64,000 bases of DNA, from the NCBI RefSeq assembly GCF_000753865.1, contig NZ_JQFW01000030.1, positions 28,852 to 92,851 on the forward strand, given 5' to 3'. The position numbers and the translations under genes are program-made. This DNA is from Alteromonas sp. LOR (lineage in GTDB: Bacteria > Pseudomonadota > Gammaproteobacteria > Enterobacterales > Alteromonadaceae). The notes beneath the pieces were generated by a model. It worked only from the letters and a program-made list of their open reading frames with translations. It was not told where the DNA came from and did no database searches. Below are positions 1-9,246 of the stretch, piece after piece; the first letter of the stretch is position 1, and each line of letters opens with the position of its first letter.

Positions 1-96
1 ATCAGACACGCCAGATATATTGGCACTCCAATTTGCAAATGAAGGCGTGGCGAAAAGCGCTGCTAGTGCAGCAAAAAATGATACTACTATTTTCAT
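1..96 (-). CDS. Probable outer-membrane protein (TorF/TIGR02001-like), N-terminal part only
   Basis: The gene starts with ATG at 96 and runs off the left edge, so only 32 residues are visible. They form a classic signal peptide: Met-Lys, a hydrophobic stretch and a cut site after TPSFA, followed by NWSANISGVSD. That mature start resembles the TorF-type putative porins, where SANI-type residues precede a tyrosine-rich first beta strand. The start lies 4 bp beyond the stop of the BCCT transporter, so the gene is probably the last member of the bet operon. A porin for choline or betaine is an inference from position. The family assignment rests on few residues. Confidence 0.55.
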   Translation of the reverse strand, partial: MKIVVSFFAALAALFATPSFANWSANISGVSD

Positions 97-100
97 ATTA

Positions 101-1324
101 TTAGTTTACGTTCTCTATTTTTGTGAAATCGATTTTGTTTTCTTTAGGCGATGTTGTGATTGTGGTCACCGACTTGAACCGCTTGCTCATAATGAACGCG
201 AAGCAACCAAAGAAAAGGGCTATAACCAGTGCGCCTACCCATTGAATTTGCAAAAAGTTGAGCTTAAACAACAGGGTAAGTAGTGACAAAGCCAGCACAT
301 TCAACGCTATATAATTTGTCTTACCCAAACGCGCCACCGTAATGTTGAGGTTGTCGGTATAAAGTCGTATGAGTGAGTCAAGCGAGTTGATAACAAATAC
401 AACACCCACAAACACCATAGCCATATTAACTAAGCCGTCAGTTGGAATGCCCGCACTGTGATAGTGATAAAGCACGGCGAACCAAGCACCAATTGGAATG
501 GATGGAAATACCAGCATTGCCAATAGCACCTGATAGGTACGAAGCCCACCCACAAAGCGCGAAGTGAACTGGCCAATCATAATGCTCCAGGCAAACCACC
601 AAAATAGATAGAACTCGTGATACTCATTTATTGGCAAAACAAAGTGATGCAAATTCGCAAAGTATCCGCCAATTAAACCCATGTTGGTCATGTACTGAGT
701 TAATTCGCCTTCACCGAAGATAAATGCGCTTGCCCACATTCCTACAATAAGTGCAATAAATACCCACGTGGTGGTTATGCTTAAGATGCGAACGTATTTA
801 ATGTTGGTGCTTGAATAAACAGCAAAGGCAATTGAAGCAAAAACAATAAGATAGAACTCTGGCACCAGTGACTCTCCGTCACCTAGCATGGGTAAATACC
901 ATGGCAAATTCGACAGTAGTAGGAACGCAGTAAATGCGCAGGTGCCAATAATCACCACGTTATTTATAAATTTAACCACAGGAATTTCGAAGAATTTGAC
1001 CTTCGGCTCTACTACGCAGAAATAAAAACAAGTTAAAAAGTAAAACGCCCAAATGAAGAAACCCCAAAATCCAAATTCAATGGCGAGTGGATTGGTGAAT
1101 GCATATTCAGGACTTGCGCTTATGTCAGCATAGCCAGCGAACTCGGTAAGCGGAAACATGATCAGTCCCACATCGAGCCCAGAGGTAAAAAGAATGGCAA
1201 TAAAGGTAAAAGTTTTGACCGGAGTTACTCCCACTACCTTCATATTGCCCCATTTAAAGACAATATAGGCCACTGAAAGTAAGGTGAATAGAATGCCTGC
1301 ACTAAGCCATGCCGTCATTGTCAC
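101..1324 (-). CDS. BCCT-family-like transporter (probable choline/betaine uptake)
   Basis: A polytopic inner-membrane protein of 407 residues with about ten to twelve hydrophobic segments. Two regions recall the betaine/carnitine/choline transporter family: an early FTSGLDVGL segment followed by an acidic PLTEF, where typical members have a glycine-rich GMGIGL segment and AEP, and the later FWWFAWSIMIGQFTSRF segment, equivalent to the family's tryptophan-rich signature. It is shorter than typical BCCT proteins (about 500 residues or more) and lacks the usual long termini. Its place after betB and betA supports choline or betaine as substrate. The aspartate inside the glycine motif is unusual and may mean a divergent coupling ion or substrate. 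Confidence 0.72.
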   Translation of the reverse strand: MTMTAWLSAGILFTLLSVAYIVFKWGNMKVVGVTPVKTFTFIAILFTSGLDVGLIMFPLTEFAGYADISASPEYAFTNPLAIEFGFWGFFIWAFYFLTCFYFCVVEPKVKFFEIPVVKFINNVVIIGTCAFTAFLLLSNLPWYLPMLGDGESLVPEFYLIVFASIAFAVYSSTNIKYVRILSITTTWVFIALIVGMWASAFIFGEGELTQYMTNMGLIGGYFANLHHFVLPINEYHEFYLFWWFAWSIMIGQFTSRFVGGLRTYQVLLAMLVFPSIPIGAWFAVLYHYHSAGIPTDGLVNMAMVFVGVVFVINSLDSLIRLYTDNLNITVARLGKTNYIALNVLALSLLTLLFKLNFLQIQWVGALVIALFFGCFAFIMSKRFKSVTTITTSPKENKIDFTKIENVN

Positions 1325-1479
1325 CCTCCCAATACTGATAAAAATGTAACATCTTTTTTCCTTTTTTTAGTTATCAAGTGCTCACATCAAATACGCACAA
1401 ACCGTGCACGTTTAACCTTGTGAGCGCGTTGCGATAAAATACCCGCAAGCGGTTATAAACATAGCGTCAACACACGCTG

Positions 1480-3132
1480 TTAGCGCTGGGCATGCTGCCA
1501 GTTCGAATTTATGTGAACCTGTGCGTTGCTGCGAGGTAGCGGTTCTTTGCCTAAAATTATGTCGGCGGCTTTCTCTGCCACCATAATGGTAGGGGCGTTA
1601 AGGTTACCGTTTGGAATAGTCGGAAATATGGAAGAGTCAACAACTCGAAGGCCACTTATGCCATGTACTTCTGTGTTTGAATTAACGACTGCCATATCGT
1701 CCTCACCCATTTTGCAAGAACAGGATGGGTGATAGGCGCTTTCGACTGCTTGTCGTACAAACGCATCAATTTGCTCGTCTGTTTGAACATGTTCCCCAGG
1801 CTGAATTTCGCCATCGCTAAATGCCTCAAAAGCAGGCTGCGAGATAATCTCTCGGGTTAGCCTTACGCAAGCGCGGAACCCTTCTATATCATCTTGATGC
1901 TCTAAATAATTAAAGCGAATGTTTGGAGCAACGGTAGGGTCGCTTGACACTACCGACACACTGCCACGGCTTTTCGGTTTATTGTGACCAACATGAACCT
2001 GAAACCCGTCGCCATCAAAGGCTGATTTACCGTCATATCGTATTGCTGCTGGCAAGAAGTGATATTGAATGTCTGGCCATTCGACGCCTGCTTTAGAACG
2101 AATAAATGCACATGATTCAAAATGGTTTGTAGCGCCAAGTCCTGAGCGATTCACTAACCACTGAGCGCCAATCATGCCTTTAGATATAACATCTAGTTTG
2201 CGATTAAGAGTAATAGGCTTTTTGCACTTGTACTGAAAGTAAAACTCAAGATGATCTTGTAAATTCTTTCCTACGCCAGGTAAATGATGAAGCGTATCAA
2301 TGCCTGCGTTACTCAACACCTCAGTATCACCAATGCCTGATAGCTGTAAAATATGCGGTGAACCAATTGAGCCCGCGCTTAAAATAACCTCTTCAGCGCA
2401 CGATGCTATTTGGGTTTCGCCTTTCACACGGTACTCAACACCTTTTGCAACTTTGTTGTCTAGTATTACCTTAGTCACAAGGGCGCCGGTGACTATGGTT
2501 AAATTGCTGCGAAATTTAATAGGGTCGAGATACTCTCGGCTGGTTGAGCTTCTCACTCCGCCTTTTACCGTCATGTGCATTGGGCCGAAGCCTTCTTGCT
2601 GCTGGCCATTGTAGTCGCTGGTGATATCGTACCCGGCTTGCTCTCCAGCTTTAACGAACGCGCCGTAAAGCGGGTTCTTCATTTCATTACCGTTATTTAC
2701 GCCAATGTTGCCAGTGTCGCCACGATATGTGTCCGTGCCTTTGTACCAGGTTTCCGCTTTTTGAAAGTAGGGCAGGCACGACTGATAATCCCAGTTTTTG
2801 GCGCCGTGTTGCTCCCATTCATCAAAATCTTTCGCGTGGCCGCGCACATACACCATGCCGTTAATGGATGATGAACCACCCAACACCTTGCCGCGAGGAC
2901 AGTGCATTTCGCGATTGTCTAAATAAGGCTCTTGTTCCGTTTGAAACTGCCACGCGTACTTTTCAGTATTCATGGGAATTGAGAGCGCAGTGGGCATTTT
3001 TATAAAGATGCTTTTGTCAGAACCGCCGGTTTCTAAAAGCAAAACCTTATTCGTGGGGTTTGCAGATAGTCTGTTCGCCAGCACGCAACCGGCCGAGCCA
3101 GCACCAACAATAATATAATCATACATAGTCAT
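1480..3132 (-). CDS. betA: Choline dehydrogenase (GMC oxidoreductase)
   Basis: This flavoprotein oxidises choline to betaine aldehyde, the first step of glycine betaine synthesis. At 550 residues it has normal family length. The FAD-binding GAGSAG motif is at residues 10-15 with the acidic strand end LLLETGG near 31-37, the GMC signature [14 protein letters not shown] is at 80-93, and the catalytic His ([10 protein letters not shown]) is at 468 with the second active-site region NGNLNAPT near 509-516. It lies 8 bp after betB on the same strand, so the two are co-transcribed. No signal peptide is visible. The locus context makes choline the likely substrate; sequence alone would also allow another alcohol. 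Confidence 0.93.
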   Translation of the reverse strand: MTMYDYIIVGAGSAGCVLANRLSANPTNKVLLLETGGSDKSIFIKMPTALSIPMNTEKYAWQFQTEQEPYLDNREMHCPRGKVLGGSSSINGMVYVRGHAKDFDEWEQHGAKNWDYQSCLPYFQKAETWYKGTDTYRGDTGNIGVNNGNEMKNPLYGAFVKAGEQAGYDITSDYNGQQQEGFGPMHMTVKGGVRSSTSREYLDPIKFRSNLTIVTGALVTKVILDNKVAKGVEYRVKGETQIASCAEEVILSAGSIGSPHILQLSGIGDTEVLSNAGIDTLHHLPGVGKNLQDHLEFYFQYKCKKPITLNRKLDVISKGMIGAQWLVNRSGLGATNHFESCAFIRSKAGVEWPDIQYHFLPAAIRYDGKSAFDGDGFQVHVGHNKPKSRGSVSVVSSDPTVAPNIRFNYLEHQDDIEGFRACVRLTREIISQPAFEAFSDGEIQPGEHVQTDEQIDAFVRQAVESAYHPSCSCKMGEDDMAVVNSNTEVHGISGLRVVDSSIFPTIPNGNLNAPTIMVAEKAADIILGKEPLPRSNAQVHINSNWQHAQR

Positions 3133-3140
3133 AGCGGCTC

Positions 3141-4604
3141 CTAAAACGGGCTTTCAATGTCAGTCATACCCACATAAACAGACTTGGTCTGTGTGTAGCT
3201 ATTAAGTGTTTCAACGCCGTTTTCACGACCTACACCCGACTGTTTATAACCACCTACTGGCATTTCAGCGGGTGAATTTCCGTAGCTATTAATCCAACAT
3301 ATTCCGGCTTTTAGCTGGTGGATAACACGGTGAGCCCGCTGAATGTTTTGGCTAAACACACCTGCGGCAAGGCCTAAAACGGTATCGTTTGCACGAGAAA
3401 TAACCTCTTGCTCATCGTCAAACACAAGTACACTCATCACTGGCCCAAAAATCTCTTCTTTCACGATAGTCATGTCGTCCGTACAGTCTGTAAATACTGT
3501 GGGCGCGACAAAAAAGCCATTAGGTGCTGATTCAGGAGATAGGGTGTGGCCGCCAGTTAATAGGGTCGCACCTTCTTGTTTACCTTTTTCGATGTAACTT
3601 AACACCAGGTTGCGATGATTTTCTGAGATTAACGCGCCTAAGTTCACTTCTGGGTCGAGAGGATCACCGGCAATGATGTTGCTGTTGGTACGTGAAATAA
3701 GTTCATCAACAAACGATTGATACACCGAGCGGTGCACAAAAACTCGGGTGCAGTTAGTGCATACTTCGCCTTGGGTATAAAAGTTACCAAGCATAGCTGC
3801 ACTCACCGCTTGGCTTACATTGGCATCGTCAAACACAATAAGGGGGGACTTGCCGCCAAGTTCCATCGTGACATCTTTAAGATTAGAGGCGGCGCTTTGC
3901 ATTACTTTTTTGCCCGTGCCCACTTCGCCGGTAAACGACACCTTCTCAATATCAGGGTGTGTTGTCAGCCACTGCCCAACTTCTGCAGCGCCCTGTACAA
4001 CATTGAAGACACCATCGGGTACGCCGGCTTCCGTAAATATTTCGGCTAACTTTATAGCACCAAGAGGCGTTTCTTCAGATGGTTTGAAAATACATGCGTT
4101 GCCAGCGGCTAGGGCAGGGCCAGACTTCCAGCATGCAATTTGAAGAGGGTAGTTCCACGCACCGATACCCGCACAAATACCAAGCGCCTCTTTACGGGTG
4201 TAGAAAAAATCGCTGCCTACCTGTTGTTGCGAGCCTAATTGAGTTGGAGCAAGGCCTGCAAAATACTCGATTACATCGGCACCTGTTTCAACATCAACGC
4301 AATTTGCCTCTTGAATAGGTTTTCCGGTATCAAGTACTTCTACTGTTGCTAATTCATCGTTTCGTTCACGTAATAGCGCCACGGCTTTGTTTAAAATACG
4401 GGTGCGCTCGATAGGCGTCATAGTGGACCATTTCTCAAATCCGGCTTTTGCGCTTTCAATAGCCTGCTTCTGCACAAACTCATCAGCAACTTCAACGTGG
4501 TATATCACTTTACCTGTTGCTGGATTAGTAACAGAAAACGTTTCTCTGCTTTTATTCGCGAGAGCTTTACCGTGAATGTAATTCTGATAAGTAGGTAATG
4601 ACAT
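3141..4604 (-). CDS. betB: Betaine aldehyde dehydrogenase
   Basis: An NAD(P)-dependent aldehyde dehydrogenase of 487 residues that converts betaine aldehyde to glycine betaine. The active site is complete: the Asn of GAWNYP at 151, the general-base Glu of ELGGKSP at 249 and the nucleophile Cys of GEVCTNCTR at 282. The cofactor loop FTGEVGTG lies at 224-231. It is the first gene of the minus-strand operon betB-betA-transporter-porin and is divergent from betI, the usual arrangement of bet loci. Expression is probably repressed by BetI and relieved by choline; the operator-like palindrome lies 180 bp upstream of the start codon. Confidence 0.95.
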   Translation of the reverse strand: MSLPTYQNYIHGKALANKSRETFSVTNPATGKVIYHVEVADEFVQKQAIESAKAGFEKWSTMTPIERTRILNKAVALLRERNDELATVEVLDTGKPIQEANCVDVETGADVIEYFAGLAPTQLGSQQQVGSDFFYTRKEALGICAGIGAWNYPLQIACWKSGPALAAGNACIFKPSEETPLGAIKLAEIFTEAGVPDGVFNVVQGAAEVGQWLTTHPDIEKVSFTGEVGTGKKVMQSAASNLKDVTMELGGKSPLIVFDDANVSQAVSAAMLGNFYTQGEVCTNCTRVFVHRSVYQSFVDELISRTNSNIIAGDPLDPEVNLGALISENHRNLVLSYIEKGKQEGATLLTGGHTLSPESAPNGFFVAPTVFTDCTDDMTIVKEEIFGPVMSVLVFDDEQEVISRANDTVLGLAAGVFSQNIQRAHRVIHQLKAGICWINSYGNSPAEMPVGGYKQSGVGRENGVETLNSYTQTKSVYVGMTDIESPF

Positions 4605-5211
4605 TGATAAGTTCCTAAAGTTGCTGGTTAACCATTGTGAACAGTCGCTGACAGACAGTGCTTCAATTGAAAAAAACTACTGCATAACACTACGGGGCAC
4701 TTCTTACCTAAGCGTATGAAAGTCCGTCGATTTACTATTTTCAGCGGCCATTTAAACCCATGTTAAACGACGTATTTTATTTTGATTGACCATTCAATAA
4801 AGAATAAATTGTATAGTGTTCTAACTATTGATTCAAGTTGGTGTGCTGGTTTTTGTCCGTGAAACGTGTGATTTCTCAATGCTTTTTAATATGTAACTTT
4901 TTGTATTTTATTGTTTTTATCATGGTTTGGTTAGTGCGTGAACTTTATTTATATAAACTGAAATGCACATAAAATACTTAGTGCTAACAGTATTTTTAAT
5001 GTTGAATTTACCTTCGCACTCCCTTCGCACTTTGCCTCTTTAAAATAGTAGGCTCAACTACTGACATAGTAAGGGCGCGTTGCGACTTTTAATCGTGGTA
5101 ACATATTAGTAGGTAACATATTTACAGTTAGCTTATTGGTAATAGCTTAACTGCAGTAACGCAGTTAAGGTCATTACAAGTAGTCATTGGATAAATATTT
5201 GGAGTTCTAGC
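4605..5211. other. Divergent betB/betI intergenic region (607 bp)
   Basis: An AT-rich region between the divergent betB and betI genes. It holds the BetI-like palindrome listed separately. Near 5092-5176 there is short degenerate repetition of TAGTAGGTAACAT and GCAGTAACGCAGTTAA type words. No ORF with a ribosome binding site, RNA gene or attachment site was recognised. Confidence 0.7.
4782..4800. promoter_or_regulatory. Candidate BetI operator
   Basis: The sequence TTGATTGACCATTCAATAA contains the inverted half-sites ATTGA and TCAAT around a short centre. Known BetI boxes have the same pattern of TTGAT-type and TTCAAT half-sites. It lies between betB and the divergent betI, where a BetI autoregulatory operator is expected. 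Assigned by eye only. Confidence 0.6.
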
Positions 5212-5787
5212 ATGCCCAAGGTGGGAATGGAGCCGGTTCGCAAAAAGCAATTAATTGAAGCGACATTAGAAGTGATGACAGAGGTTGGCTATCACGGGAC
5301 AACGATTAGCTTAATTAGCAAAAAAGCGGGATTGTCATCGGGGATCGTGAGCCATTACTTTGGAGACAAGCAGGGGCTTATAGAAGCGACGATGCGGCAT
5401 CTATTGGAAGCGCTGAAAATAACCACCCATATTGCCGACCCGCTAGAGCGGATAGACTTTATTATTGAAAATAACTTTTCGCAAACACAGGGCGCAAGTT
5501 CGGCGACAAATACGTGGTTTAACTTTTGGGCGCTGTCATTGCACAATAAAGGCTTGCACAGGTTACAGTGCATTAACCACAGGCGCCTTGAAAGTAATTT
5601 AGCGTACAGTTATCGACAGCTTTTACCGCCCAATGAAGCAAAAAACGCAGCAGCGTCAACCGCTGCGCTTATCGATGGCTATTGGCTGCGTTATTCCATG
5701 GGAAGCGTTGGCAACGGCAACTTCGAAGAGCCGGTAGTGAGAATTAAGCAATACGTAAGAGACACTATCAATCTCTTTGCTGGCTGA
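5212..5787 (+). CDS. betI: TetR-family repressor BetI of the choline operon
   Basis: A 191-residue regulator whose N-terminus (MPKVGMEPVRKKQLIEATL) closely follows the BetI consensus. The helix-turn-helix covers about residues 27-50 (TTISLISKKAGLSSGIVSHY). The C-terminal ligand domain keeps the BetI-type TWFNFWALS segment near 101-109. BetI represses bet genes and is relieved by choline. It is divergent from betB, as in many proteobacteria, and probably also represses itself through the operator in the shared intergenic region. The ATG at 5212 is preceded by a GGAG-like site at 5201-5204. Confidence 0.92.
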   Translation: MPKVGMEPVRKKQLIEATLEVMTEVGYHGTTISLISKKAGLSSGIVSHYFGDKQGLIEATMRHLLEALKITTHIADPLERIDFIIENNFSQTQGASSATNTWFNFWALSLHNKGLHRLQCINHRRLESNLAYSYRQLLPPNEAKNAAASTAALIDGYWLRYSMGSVGNGNFEEPVVRIKQYVRDTINLFAG

Positions 5788-5811
5788 AGGCCTAATCGGT
5801 AAACCATCGGC

Positions 5812-5836
5812 AATAAAAAAGAACCTTAACGGTTCT
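5812..5836 (-). terminator. Rho-independent terminator after the DUF6482-like gene
   Basis: On the minus strand AGAACC-GTTAA-GGTTCT is followed by a run of T. It begins at the stop codon of the gene at 5837-6082 and also lies just downstream of betI. Confidence 0.75.
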
Positions 5837-6082
5837 CTATAATTCAATTTCCAGCTCTAGTGCGCCTGGGTGATCGGTCTGGCCAACCATTTCTTCATAG
5901 GGTGTATTTTGTCTTAGCCACACGTGTTCAAAAGATTGTGTGTCGAAATGCTCCCTTATTTCATTCAAACAATGAAATGTCTTTGGTTGCGAACTCTTGT
6001 CCCTTACAAGTGCACGGGATGCTCCGACACCGGTAGATGCAAGATAGTTACCGCCTTCTAGTGATTCAATGTACAAGTTCAT
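5837..6082 (-). CDS. Small conserved protein, DUF6482-like
   Basis: An 81-residue soluble protein with a good AAGGAG ribosome binding site before the ATG at 6082. It opens MNLYIESLEGGNYLAS and later has an EEMVGQ segment, a pattern I associate with DUF6482 proteins of marine gammaproteobacteria, whose function is unknown. No catalytic motif, membrane segment or signal peptide is visible. It is monocistronic, with its own terminator. The name is tentative; that the gene is real is well supported. Confidence 0.6.
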   Translation of the reverse strand: MNLYIESLEGGNYLASTGVGASRALVRDKSSQPKTFHCLNEIREHFDTQSFEHVWLRQNTPYEEMVGQTDHPGALELEIEL

Positions 6083-6197
6083 AGCTGAATTTCTCCTTAA
6101 CGTTACCTAATGCTTAGTCGAAATATTTGAAAAGTGATCATTAATTATGATTCATTTATATAAACCGACGCGCCGCCGTGGCTAAATCTGGCAGCAG

Positions 6198-6680
6198 CTA
6201 CCACCATTTATTGCTGCATCTCAGTAGGCCTGCCGATGTCAGGTGTGTAGAGAGTTGGTCTTTATCTGATTCGTTTAAAAAACTGCCAACCTCACACTCA
6301 CATAAATCGTCTTTTAAAATAATTCGGGGTAACCGGCCAAAACGGGTGTCCTCAATAAAATAGAGATAGGACGCGGTTTTGTTCAACATCCAGCGATTAC
6401 CTTGGGAGGTGGTAATTTCGATAGTCGCTGGGGTAATGGTGATATCTTCCCATCGATAGGTTGCGCGAGAGGTAATATACATAACACAAATGAGTGCAAA
6501 TACTTCAGCGCCAGCAAAAGGAAGGATTACCCATGCACCCGCTACAGCCCAAGCGGTCGCTATTGAACTAATAAATAGCGCAAAGGCTAGCATAAGAAAC
6601 TTTGTCTGCTTCCACGTGGCAGACCTATTCGGCGTTATATGAATAACGGTGTCGTTATTTTCTGTTGATACTACTATCAT
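6198..6680 (-). CDS. DUF2244 membrane protein
   Basis: A 160-residue protein with two adjacent transmembrane segments at about residues 27-47 and 51-71, carrying the DUF2244 hallmark of a W-A-V/L-GAW-LPFAG turn (AVAGAWVILPFAGAEVFAL). A soluble C-terminal part contains TITPATIEITTSQGNRW and may be a beta domain. The family is often found near cytochrome oxidase genes in other bacteria, but no such genes are here and its role is unknown. No obvious ribosome binding site precedes the ATG. Confidence 0.75.
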   Translation of the reverse strand: MIVVSTENNDTVIHITPNRSATWKQTKFLMLAFALFISSIATAWAVAGAWVILPFAGAEVFALICVMYITSRATYRWEDITITPATIEITTSQGNRWMLNKTASYLYFIEDTRFGRLPRIILKDDLCECEVGSFLNESDKDQLSTHLTSAGLLRCSNKWW

Positions 6681-6816
6681 GTCGCTGCGTTAACGATACG
6701 GCCGTGAAAACAAACATGAAGCCTTATACGTATCGATTTAAGCATTTAGATTGAAATTTGTTCAGTTGCAGGTGGCAACTCGTACACTCAGTTAATTCGT
6801 TGTAGGAAAAAGAGAC

Positions 6817-7749
6817 TTGTCATATTCCCTATCATTGCCACTGTTTTCTCGCAAAAGAGCGTGGTTTTTTGCCTTTGTTGCGGTATGGGCTTTTGTTATT
6901 TTTTCACAAAATGATGTGAGGACTTTGCTGCAAGAATATGGCTTCTTTACCTTTGTCGGCATAGTAGGGGCGGTATTTGCCAATGCCACAGGTGCTGGTG
7001 GCGGCGTGATTTTTGTCCCCTTTTTTGCATATCTCTCCTTTACCCCTGACAGTATTGTAGCAACAAGCTTTGCTATTCAGTGTTGCGGTATGACGGCTGG
7101 AGCCATTACATGGGCTCGCTTTTTTTGCTCTCAACGCCAAACAGACCAACATAAAACAGACAGTCAGTGGGGCGCATTGCCAAGTGCTCTATTATTAACT
7201 GTCATACCTTCTCTTTGTGGTGTTCTCTTTTCGCAATACACCACACATGGCTCAGCGCTTCTACTCAATATATTGGGTGGGCCTGAAAACCTGCATACGG
7301 TATTCGGCGTGTTCTCCGTTATATTGGCCATTGCAATAATAGCGTCAATTCCGCTGATGAAGCGCCAGGTGTTCAGCAACGCGTTGGCAGGAAACGATAT
7401 TGTTTGTCTTCCCACCATCGCCTTCTTGGGCGGGTGCATTACTGCTTGGCTTTCTATTGGTGTGGGCGAACTCGTCGCGGTTTACCTCATTATCCGCGGC
7501 TTCAACGTCACCATGTCTATAGCGGTGGCGGTTATTTTATCTGCGTTTACAGTGTGGTCAGCACTTCCCTTTCATGTACTTGTCAGCCATGCCATAGTAT
7601 ATGACGTTGTCATATTTGCTGGCGCAGGCGCTATTTTGGGTGGTGTTATGGCTAAATACCTCGTGCTGGCTTTTTCTACGCAATCACTAAAGCTATTTTT
7701 TGGGTTATGGGTATTTTTACTAGGCGTAACCAGTTTACCTATTTTTTAG
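6817..7749 (+). CDS. TauE/SafE (TSUP) family membrane transporter
   Basis: An integral membrane protein of 310 residues with about eight hydrophobic segments. Two related half-signatures mark the TSUP family: GIVGAVFANATGAGGGVIFVP near residues 48-68 and the later IAFLGGCITAWLSIGVGELVAVYL. Members move sulfite, organosulfonates or related anions; the substrate here cannot be told. The start is a TTG at 6817, chosen because AGGA lies nine bases upstream and no in-frame ATG occurs before the first membrane segment. The gene stands alone, divergent from the DUF2244 gene. Confidence 0.82.
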   Translation: MSYSLSLPLFSRKRAWFFAFVAVWAFVIFSQNDVRTLLQEYGFFTFVGIVGAVFANATGAGGGVIFVPFFAYLSFTPDSIVATSFAIQCCGMTAGAITWARFFCSQRQTDQHKTDSQWGALPSALLLTVIPSLCGVLFSQYTTHGSALLLNILGGPENLHTVFGVFSVILAIAIIASIPLMKRQVFSNALAGNDIVCLPTIAFLGGCITAWLSIGVGELVAVYLIIRGFNVTMSIAVAVILSAFTVWSALPFHVLVSHAIVYDVVIFAGAGAILGGVMAKYLVLAFSTQSLKLFFGLWVFLLGVTSLPIF

Positions 7750-7815
7750 CGTTTTTTTATATGTCGCTTTATATTTAGCAAAGATAAGCGACTGACCCTT
7801 ACAGGGAGTTAGTCT

Positions 7816-9126
7816 ATGGAATTTGACGTAACACCTCGTCCTCTATATCGGGTATCGCAACCCAAGTGGTCTTCCCACGCGGTTATTTATCAAGTAAACA
7901 CCCGGCAGTTCAGTACTAAGGGAACCTTTGATGGGGTGACTGAAAGCCTTGAGCATATTAAGAGCCTAGGCGCAGATATTATATGGTTAATGCCAATTCA
8001 TCCTATTGGTAAAAAAAACAGAAAAGGGCAGCTCGGTAGCCCCTACGCGGTCAGTGATTATCTCGATGTAAACCCAGAGTTCGGCAATAAAGAAAGCTTC
8101 AAACAGCTTGTATCTCAAGCTCATAAGCTCAACCTTAAAGTCATTCTAGACTGGGTACCTAATCACAGTGCATGGGACAACGCACTTGTCGACTCTCACC
8201 CTCATTGGTATGCAAAAGATCACAAAGGCGACTTTCGTCCATCGCCCTGGTGGGATTGGTCTGACATTATCGAGTTTGATTATTCCCAGCCTGGTCTGAG
8301 GGAATACATGATTTCTGCAATGCGCTATTGGGTAGAAGCGTTTGATATCGATGGATTTCGTTGTGATGTTGCAGGCTATATCCCCGACGACTTTTGGGAG
8401 CAAGCTCGTCACGCTCTCGACGCCATTAAGCCGGTATTTTTGCTTGCTGAGTGGGAAAACAGAGATTTACACGAGAACGCTTTCAATATGACCTATGCGT
8501 GGAGTTGGAATGAAACTCTTCACGAATTAGCTAAGGGGCGCTGCAGTTTAGACCGACTCAGAAAATACTACTCATGGAATGAGAGAGCATGGCCGCATAA
8601 CGCCTATCGCATGACGTTTGTGAGCAATCACGATAAAAACGCATGGGACGGCACGCAGCGTGAGCAGTTTGGTGACGCACTCGAGGCGTGTATTGCGCTT
8701 TCAGTTATAGGCGAGGGGATGCCCCTTATTCACAACGGACAAGAAGCTGGAGAGACCAAACGTCTGGCCTTTTTTGAACGAGATCCCATTGAGTGGCAAG
8801 AACATCCTATTGGCGAACTGTACCGAGAACTCATCGCCCTTAAAAAGTCGAAGCCATTTTTAGGCAATGGTGAGTTCGGAGCACGCATGATTCAAGTGCC
8901 TAACTCATCCATGTCTCAGGTATTTAGTTTTGTAAGACGAGAAGAGCGCGAGGACGACAAAGTCTTTGTGGTGATTAACTTTTCTGATGTGCCCGTTACG
9001 GTGACATTTGAAGAATCGTTGCATCTAGGTACGCTGCAACATTGGAAGCGAAATAAGAAAACGACGTTTTCATCCGATACTACGCTCACGTTAAAACCCT
9101 GGGGCTTTGAAATATGGCACATTTGA
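7816..9126 (+). CDS. GH13 alpha-amylase-family glycoside hydrolase
   Basis: A 436-residue enzyme with the four conserved GH13 regions in order: DWVPNHS (112-118), GFRCDVAG with nucleophile Asp184, LLAEWE with acid/base Glu212, and FVSNHD with Asp273. A short beta-sheet C-terminal domain follows from about residue 360. No signal peptide is present, so it acts in the cytoplasm on alpha-glucans or short maltooligosaccharides. It is smaller than typical secreted amylases and stands alone with no maltose genes beside it. Hydrolase and transferase activity cannot be separated from sequence. Confidence 0.9.
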   Translation: MEFDVTPRPLYRVSQPKWSSHAVIYQVNTRQFSTKGTFDGVTESLEHIKSLGADIIWLMPIHPIGKKNRKGQLGSPYAVSDYLDVNPEFGNKESFKQLVSQAHKLNLKVILDWVPNHSAWDNALVDSHPHWYAKDHKGDFRPSPWWDWSDIIEFDYSQPGLREYMISAMRYWVEAFDIDGFRCDVAGYIPDDFWEQARHALDAIKPVFLLAEWENRDLHENAFNMTYAWSWNETLHELAKGRCSLDRLRKYYSWNERAWPHNAYRMTFVSNHDKNAWDGTQREQFGDALEACIALSVIGEGMPLIHNGQEAGETKRLAFFERDPIEWQEHPIGELYRELIALKKSKPFLGNGEFGARMIQVPNSSMSQVFSFVRREEREDDKVFVVINFSDVPVTVTFEESLHLGTLQHWKRNKKTTFSSDTTLTLKPWGFEIWHI

Positions 9127-9246
9127 AATCTGGCACAAATAACAGGGGGAGATGTTTATTTTTACATGTGTTGTTCGATAGGTTTTCAACGCTGTTTTTG
9201 GCATAATGCGCGCCTAACAATGCAATGTATTTGAAACGTCCCAAAA

